This document shows positions 40,605 through 42,604 of a DNA stretch of 42,604 bases, piece after piece; the stretch's first letter is position 1; every line of letters begins with the position of its first letter. This stretch comes from an uncultured Oscillospiraceae bacterium. GTDB taxonomy: Bacteria > Bacillota > Clostridia > Oscillospirales > Acutalibacteraceae. The DNA is taken from the NCBI GenBank assembly GCA_900548305.1, contig URJZ01000013.1, positions 1-42,604 of the forward strand, given 5' to 3'. The notes under the pieces are model-generated. The model made no database searches. It saw only the letters and a program-made list of their open reading frames with translations, and had not been told where the DNA came from. Position numbers and translations under genes: made by a program.

Positions 40605-40676
40605 GACGGTACTTCCTTTCTATTATTTATTTATATTATACAACAGTAAAATATAAATTGTAATGTAACCGGACAA

Positions 40677-40709
40677 ATTTTGTGTTATAATAACTTTATA
40701 ACACAAAAT
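40677..40709. promoter_or_regulatory. Perfect 14-bp inverted repeat over a -10 element (likely operator)
   Basis: ATTTTGTGTTATAA (40677-40690) and TTATAACACAAAAT (40696-40709) are exact reverse complements with a 5-bp spacer. The left arm overlaps TATAAT (40686-40691), which probably drives the next gene. This is the shape of a repressor operator; the regulator is not in the window. Confidence 0.7.
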
Positions 40710-40740
40710 ACAAATTCTTGCGCGCGGAGGATTATAAGTT

Positions 40741-41913
40741 ATGACAGTAATTGATATGAGAAACTTTTTCCATGATTGTGATGTAGAACTCATTGAGATT
40801 AACGATGAAGTCATTTACTATGCAGAGGAAAAGGTAGAAGAAGGACATAACAGCTTATTTTTGCTGGAATATAACCGCGCAGAACAGCAAGAGCGTATTG
40901 TAGCGAATTATATTTTAAATGATGAAGCGTACAACCAACATTACTTTGCATTTGAAGATGATATTATTGTGTTGATGGAAAACGGTAAGAGTTTGGCTTG
41001 GATTTTACGTATTGATAAAAAAACGGGCAAGGAAAAAAACTTTGAACAAATTAATTTTATCGGTAATTTTTTACAATGTAAAGCATTAAGCCAAAACCAT
41101 ATTTTAGTGTTAACAGAAGAGAACTTGGAGCATAGAAAATTATTTACGGAATATCGTGGTTTAACAGGATTAAAACATATTGCTTATCTATATGATATGG
41201 AGGAAAAAGAATATCATTATATTAAAGATGAACGTATATGCGAGTCTGACTGCAATTGTTTTATTCCTTATAAAGTAAAGGGAGAAACTCAGCTTTTGGT
41301 GTTGCAGCCATACGGAACAGAACGAGAAAAAGAGCATTGCTTTAAAAATAAGCGTTGGTTGGGTGAAGATGTTTGCGACAAAGTATGGACATGTGATTTA
41401 GAAAGTTTAATTTATGCAGCCCGTTGTGACAAAGAAATTTTAATGGAAGTGTTATTTACCGCAGACTCTAATGGAATGATTCGCTATATTGGTATGGATG
41501 AAGAAAATATATATTTTAAAGCCAAGCATTTTCCTTGGAATGATTTACGGTTGTGTGCTGTAGAAAAAGAAACAGGAAAACGTTTTGTGGTATCTCCTCT
41601 TACTTTAAAAGAGGATGAAAAAGAAGCAGAGTTTTGGATTGATACGGTAAATATGAAAGGTTTCCATATTACCAAAAAAGAAGAAGCATTAGAAATTAGA
41701 GGTTTTTTAAATTCACATTTGAATGCTGTTTATCCAAAAGATACCGGTAGCTTTATTACCTGTGTGGATGACCGTTTTATTTTAGAGAAATATGAAGCGC
41801 AAGGTGATCAGGGAGAATTTTGCTTTACAAATATTTATGATACCCGAACAAATAAAAAACAGAGTTATGAAAGTCGATGCAAAGTAAAAGGAAATATTGT
41901 AGTATTATATTAA
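40741..41913 (+). CDS. Uncharacterised soluble protein
   Basis: A 390-aa protein with no signal peptide or membrane helix, rich in acidic and aromatic residues, with repeated short beta-strand patterns (DEVIYYAEEK, DDIIVLMENGK, NHILVLTEEN, ENIYFKAKHF). These suggest a beta-propeller-like fold; that is inference. CGCGGAGG precedes the start. No family recognised. folB starts 58 bp downstream with its own ribosome site, so joint transcription is possible. A perfect inverted repeat covers its likely promoter. Confidence 0.75.
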   Translation: MTVIDMRNFFHDCDVELIEINDEVIYYAEEKVEEGHNSLFLLEYNRAEQQERIVANYILNDEAYNQHYFAFEDDIIVLMENGKSLAWILRIDKKTGKEKNFEQINFIGNFLQCKALSQNHILVLTEENLEHRKLFTEYRGLTGLKHIAYLYDMEEKEYHYIKDERICESDCNCFIPYKVKGETQLLVLQPYGTEREKEHCFKNKRWLGEDVCDKVWTCDLESLIYAARCDKEILMEVLFTADSNGMIRYIGMDEENIYFKAKHFPWNDLRLCAVEKETGKRFVVSPLTLKEDEKEAEFWIDTVNMKGFHITKKEEALEIRGFLNSHLNAVYPKDTGSFITCVDDRFILEKYEAQGDQGEFCFTNIYDTRTNKKQSYESRCKVKGNIVVLY

Positions 41914-41971
41914 TGTAATTTAAAATATAGTAAAAATAAGAATAAGGTAATTGTACCATGAAGGAGATTTT

Positions 41972-42346
41972 ATGGATCAAATACAAATAAATGGATTGCG
42001 AGTAATGGCTCGACATGGTTATACCAAAGAAGAAAAAATTATGGAGCAAGAGTTTGAGATAGATACCATATTATATTGTAGCTTAGAAAAAGCAATTGAA
42101 ACTGATAAGGTAGAACATACCGTTGAATGTGGAGAGCTGATGAAATTAATTGCACAGACATTAAAAGAAGAGCCTTGTCAGTTAATAGAAAAGGCCGCCC
42201 AGAAATTAATAGATGTGATTTTTGATTATTCACCTATAATTTGCGGTATAGAATTGGCATTAAAAAAGACGCAAAGCGGTATTTTGGCAGATTTTGATTC
42301 CATAGGAGTACGATTAGTCAGAGCACGCTCAGATCATTCTGAATAG
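41972..42346 (+). CDS. folB: Dihydroneopterin aldolase (FolB) with a substituted active-site Tyr
   Basis: Cleaves 7,8-dihydroneopterin in folate synthesis. The 124-aa protein matches FolB: INGLRVMARHGYTKEEK at the start, the catalytic Glu region QLIEK (Glu73), and the Lys region LALKKTQSGI (Lys98/99). AAGGAGA at 41961-41967 selects ATG 41972. Where the family has TVxYGE, this protein has TVECGE: Cys53 replaces the tyrosine equivalent to Tyr54 of S. aureus FolB, which is needed for normal aldolase chemistry. No other folate gene is in the window, so its role may have shifted. Confidence 0.88.
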   Translation: MDQIQINGLRVMARHGYTKEEKIMEQEFEIDTILYCSLEKAIETDKVEHTVECGELMKLIAQTLKEEPCQLIEKAAQKLIDVIFDYSPIICGIELALKKTQSGILADFDSIGVRLVRARSDHSE

Positions 42347-42395
42347 ATAAGAATATATTTCAATATACCATATAAAAAATAATTTAAAAAAGGTG

Positions 42396-42424
42396 TTGAC
42401 AAGAGGGAAGGTATGTGATAAGAT
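42396..42424 (+). promoter_or_regulatory. rRNA-type promoter P1
   Basis: TTGACA (42396-42401) and TAAGAT (42419-42424), 17-bp spacing, followed by TAGACAAGC. Confidence 0.85.
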
Positions 42425-42490
42425 AGACAAGCCGTCGAGAGAGAAACACTTGAGACAGCAAAGAAAAAGAAAAAGAGAAGAAAAAAGTAG

Positions 42491-42519
42491 TTGACAAACC
42501 GAACAGGATGTGTTAAACT
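42491..42519 (+). promoter_or_regulatory. rRNA-type promoter P2
   Basis: TTGACA (42491-42496) and TAAACT (42514-42519), 17-bp spacing, followed by AGAAAAGC. It shares the pattern TTGACAAAC...TGTG-TAAA-TAG--AAGC with P3. Confidence 0.85.
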
Positions 42520-42563
42520 AGAAAAGCTTTCCGAAAGGGAAGAAAAACTTCTCGAAAAACTAC

Positions 42564-42592
42564 TTGACAAACTGAAAAGAGTGTGGTAAAGT
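42564..42592 (+). promoter_or_regulatory. rRNA-type promoter P3
   Basis: TTGACA (42564-42569) and TAAAGT (42587-42592), 17-bp spacing, followed by AGTAAAGCTGCC at the window end. Three strong tandem promoters of one design are typical of an rRNA operon, so a 16S gene is expected just to the right. Confidence 0.85.
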
Positions 42593-42604
42593 AGTAAAGC
42601 TGCC

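Noticed and set aside
1..42604. CRISPR arrays, transposases, phage genes, tRNAs
   Set aside because: None seen: no regularly spaced direct repeats, no DDE-type or recombinase motifs, and no tRNA T-loop plus acceptor pairing found by eye.

Overview
The window is a low-GC, Gram-positive-type (Firmicutes) chromosome segment. Evidence: AT-rich intergenic DNA, purine-rich AGGAGG ribosome sites, a SpoVT sporulation regulator, the rimP-nusA-ylxR-L7Ae-infB order, a YabE-type G5/3D protein and LPXTG-like cell-wall anchors. A spore-forming (or formerly spore-forming) clostridial lineage fits best; I cannot name the species. No transposase, phage gene, tRNA or CRISPR array was recognised.

Layout. 1-3121: a small zinc-ribbon membrane protein, then an ABC-2 type exporter pair. 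3156-3600: two stand-alone 5S rRNA genes, each with its own promoter and terminator. 4068-7094: a type I-beta DAHP synthase, a TtcA-like PP-loop protein (minus strand) and the rplM-rpsI operon. 7434-14860: an accessory surface region with a frameshifted Rrf2 regulator, a 984-aa secreted repeat protein, a 94-aa sortase-anchored mini-protein, a 203-aa secreted beta-rich protein, two paralogous one-pass membrane proteins (one broken by one base), a lipoprotein and a membrane-tethered thioredoxin-like protein. 14861-16012 is nearly gene-free. 16013-28041: a YabE-like protein, a GNAT enzyme, rpe, a MecA-like protein, a lipoprotein, rmuC, a wall-anchored purple-acid-phosphatase-like enzyme with a YibE/F partner, and an SDR oxidoreductase. 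28270-37083: spoVT and the translation/RNA-maturation operon rimP-nusA-rnpM-L7Ae-infB-rbfA-nrnA-truB-ribF. 37121-40344: mgtA behind an M-box magnesium riboswitch and an unusual upstream ORF. The end holds an Smr protein, an unknown protein behind a perfect inverted repeat, folB, and three tandem strong promoters that almost certainly drive an rRNA operon just outside the window.

The most system-like part is the surface region. Its gene types (large secreted protein, small anchored protein, secreted beta-sandwich protein, membrane and lipoprotein partners, extracytoplasmic thiol protein) resemble in plan the csc/WxL cell-surface complexes of lactobacilli, but no WxL motif or DUF916 is visible. 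Other points for a second look: the M-box/upstream-ORF/mgtA arrangement, a strongly paired spoVT leader, a FolB with Cys in place of its catalytic Tyr, two single-base frameshifts, and a 46-bp perfect palindrome between divergent genes. All assignments come from reading motifs by eye; no database search was run.
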